From Paragonimus skrjabini miyazakii (taxonomy: Eukaryota; Platyhelminthes; Trematoda; Plagiorchiida; Troglotrematidae): a stretch of 64,000 nt of DNA. Positions within the stretch are counted from its first letter, which is position 1. Every line of letters starts with the position of its first letter. The stretch lies in NCBI GenBank assembly GCA_014338405.1, contig JTDE01001365.1, positions 46,975-110,974 on the forward strand, in the 5' to 3' direction. The position numbers and the translations under genes were made by a program. Positions 62,873 to 64,000 of this stretch are shown here, in pieces. The notes under the pieces are model-generated. The model was given only the letters and a program-made list of their open reading frames with translations, did no database searches and was not told the origin of the DNA.

Positions 62873-64000
62873 TCCTATTCGAAGGCTGTTTACCATAAAA
62901 GAGCACGGTCGGTCGTGCCCTTTGTAGTAGCAAACAGATTGTCCTTTACGAATGATCATCGAATCTATTCTTTCCTCGTTCATGCTGTCAATCTTTTCGG
63001 TGTAGAACCTTTGTATGATCTGCCGCCAAACATCTGAAGGCGCTTGATCATGGTCTTGCTACAAATTGTTGACCCTCTGCTATGTCCACTTTCCAACCCC
63101 TGATGAGCCGAAAGATGCTGGGTTCCTCGGAACTTCGGTGACCCAGTGTGAAAGTATATAATCGGAAATTCTAAATTTCTCAATTAGGCCGTGAAGACAA
63201 GTAGATTTAGCGTCACTCTGATGCACGGTGAAAATTAAAAGTAGAAGTCGTTAGTTAGTACTTCCTCATAGTACAAGTGATAACTGCATCATCACAGTAA
63301 ACGGGCACTCACTTTCTATTTGTCAAAGCAGCCAATATATAGCCTCCCGTTAAACTCTACAGAAGGTGGGTGTAATGTTTTCAACAGTTTTTTCAACTTC
63401 AATTCACAAAATTCTCATTCTTCCAGTTGCACTATTCACCGAAGACATCTTAAGTCGCTAGTGACAGGCAAGCAAGTATAATCTGTTACATTTAAAAAAC
63501 CCAATTTTCACTATCCAATATATAAACTGTTAGAGCTCAGCCTCAACGTCTGGGATAAAAGGTAGACGAAACAAAAACAATACTGTTCCTGGTAAAATAG
63601 GAAAACTGTTTCAATCACTTAGCAGCAAATAACACACAACTGCAGTATACCTTGAAAAGTTCGCACCGAAAATGCTCCCGGACAGATGAAATGAACAGCT
63701 GAATAAGTCAAGACTAAGATATCCAAATTATTACTGTTATGATCCAAATTTATACAAAAAATGTACCACAAGTGTTTGGTTTCTAAATTTTTGATTCGGT
63801 TGATCAAGTTCTTGAATGTTTTTGTGATTAGCTTAATTGAACGCACAGAAAGGGTGGGTGTTATTGACAAACAGTAGATAAGTTTGAATATAACCTCTGG
63901 GAATAGCAGTGTTCGCCGCAAACGCTTCAAAAGAACATGGACCGAGATCCAACGGACCTTTGGAGCAAATATAGGTAATCTAATCAACCAACAATACCCG
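62873..64000. other. No gene seen to the window end
   Basis: A 122-codon minus-strand frame at 63619-63987 has a biased, Leu/Ile-rich translation without a known domain and is of chance length. Nothing else stands out. Confidence 0.35.

Noticed and set aside
63619..63987. Minus-strand 122-codon frame at the right edge
   Set aside because: AT-rich, Leu/Ile-rich translation typical of random sequence; no domain and no splice sites.

Overview
This is nuclear genomic DNA of an animal, most probably a parasitic flatworm (a digenean trematode). The evidence is GT-AG introns of 0.6 to 7.7 kb, a Frizzled receptor gene, a divergent alpha-tubulin gene, and many decayed non-LTR retrotransposons whose endonuclease and reverse-transcriptase motifs look like the RTE-type LINEs common in trematodes. 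The species cannot be fixed from the window. A run of 125 N at 46262-46386 marks a draft assembly gap.

Only two genes are securely recognised. (1) On the plus strand at 26822-37603, a two-exon alpha-tubulin. Exon 1 (26822-27053) and exon 2 (34713-37603) join in phase to give a predicted 1040-residue protein: an almost complete but divergent tubulin fold (about 448 residues) followed by a 590-residue low-complexity tail in place of the normal short acidic tail. (2) On the minus strand at 56175-51304, three exons of a Frizzled 5/8-class Wnt receptor. They cover most of the cysteine-rich domain, the linker, all seven membrane segments, the KTxxxW motif and a long Gly-rich tail ending in a PDZ-type ligand. 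Its first exon or exons (signal peptide and the first two cysteines) were not found. The two genes converge and are about 13.7 kb apart.

Three further stretches look like protein-coding exons of unknown genes: a Ser/Pro-rich terminal exon at 4317-4708 (+), a well-formed C-terminal exon at 43315-43666 (+), and a short charged open frame at 44010-44216 (-).

The rest is repeat-rich non-coding DNA. Layout: 0-4 kb, two decayed RTE-type LINEs; 4.3-4.7 kb, orphan exon; 5-26 kb, mainly featureless, with a jockey/CR1-type reverse-transcriptase relic at 10.9-12.3 kb, a further LINE 3' end at 24.4 kb and several copies of a tRNA-related short interspersed repeat; 26.8-37.6 kb, tubulin gene with a 7.66 kb repeat-bearing intron; 38.2-38.8 kb, LINE 3' end; 40-50 kb, repeat copies, orphan exons and a LINE broken by the assembly gap; 51.3-56.2 kb, Frizzled; 56-64 kb, mostly featureless, with one repeat copy and one perfect hairpin.

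The most unusual object is the long-tailed alpha-tubulin. The best candidate for an undescribed repeat family is the tRNA-related interspersed element, with at least eight copies in 64 kb, two of which carry an inverted internal module. No CRISPR array, operon or bacterial-type system is present.
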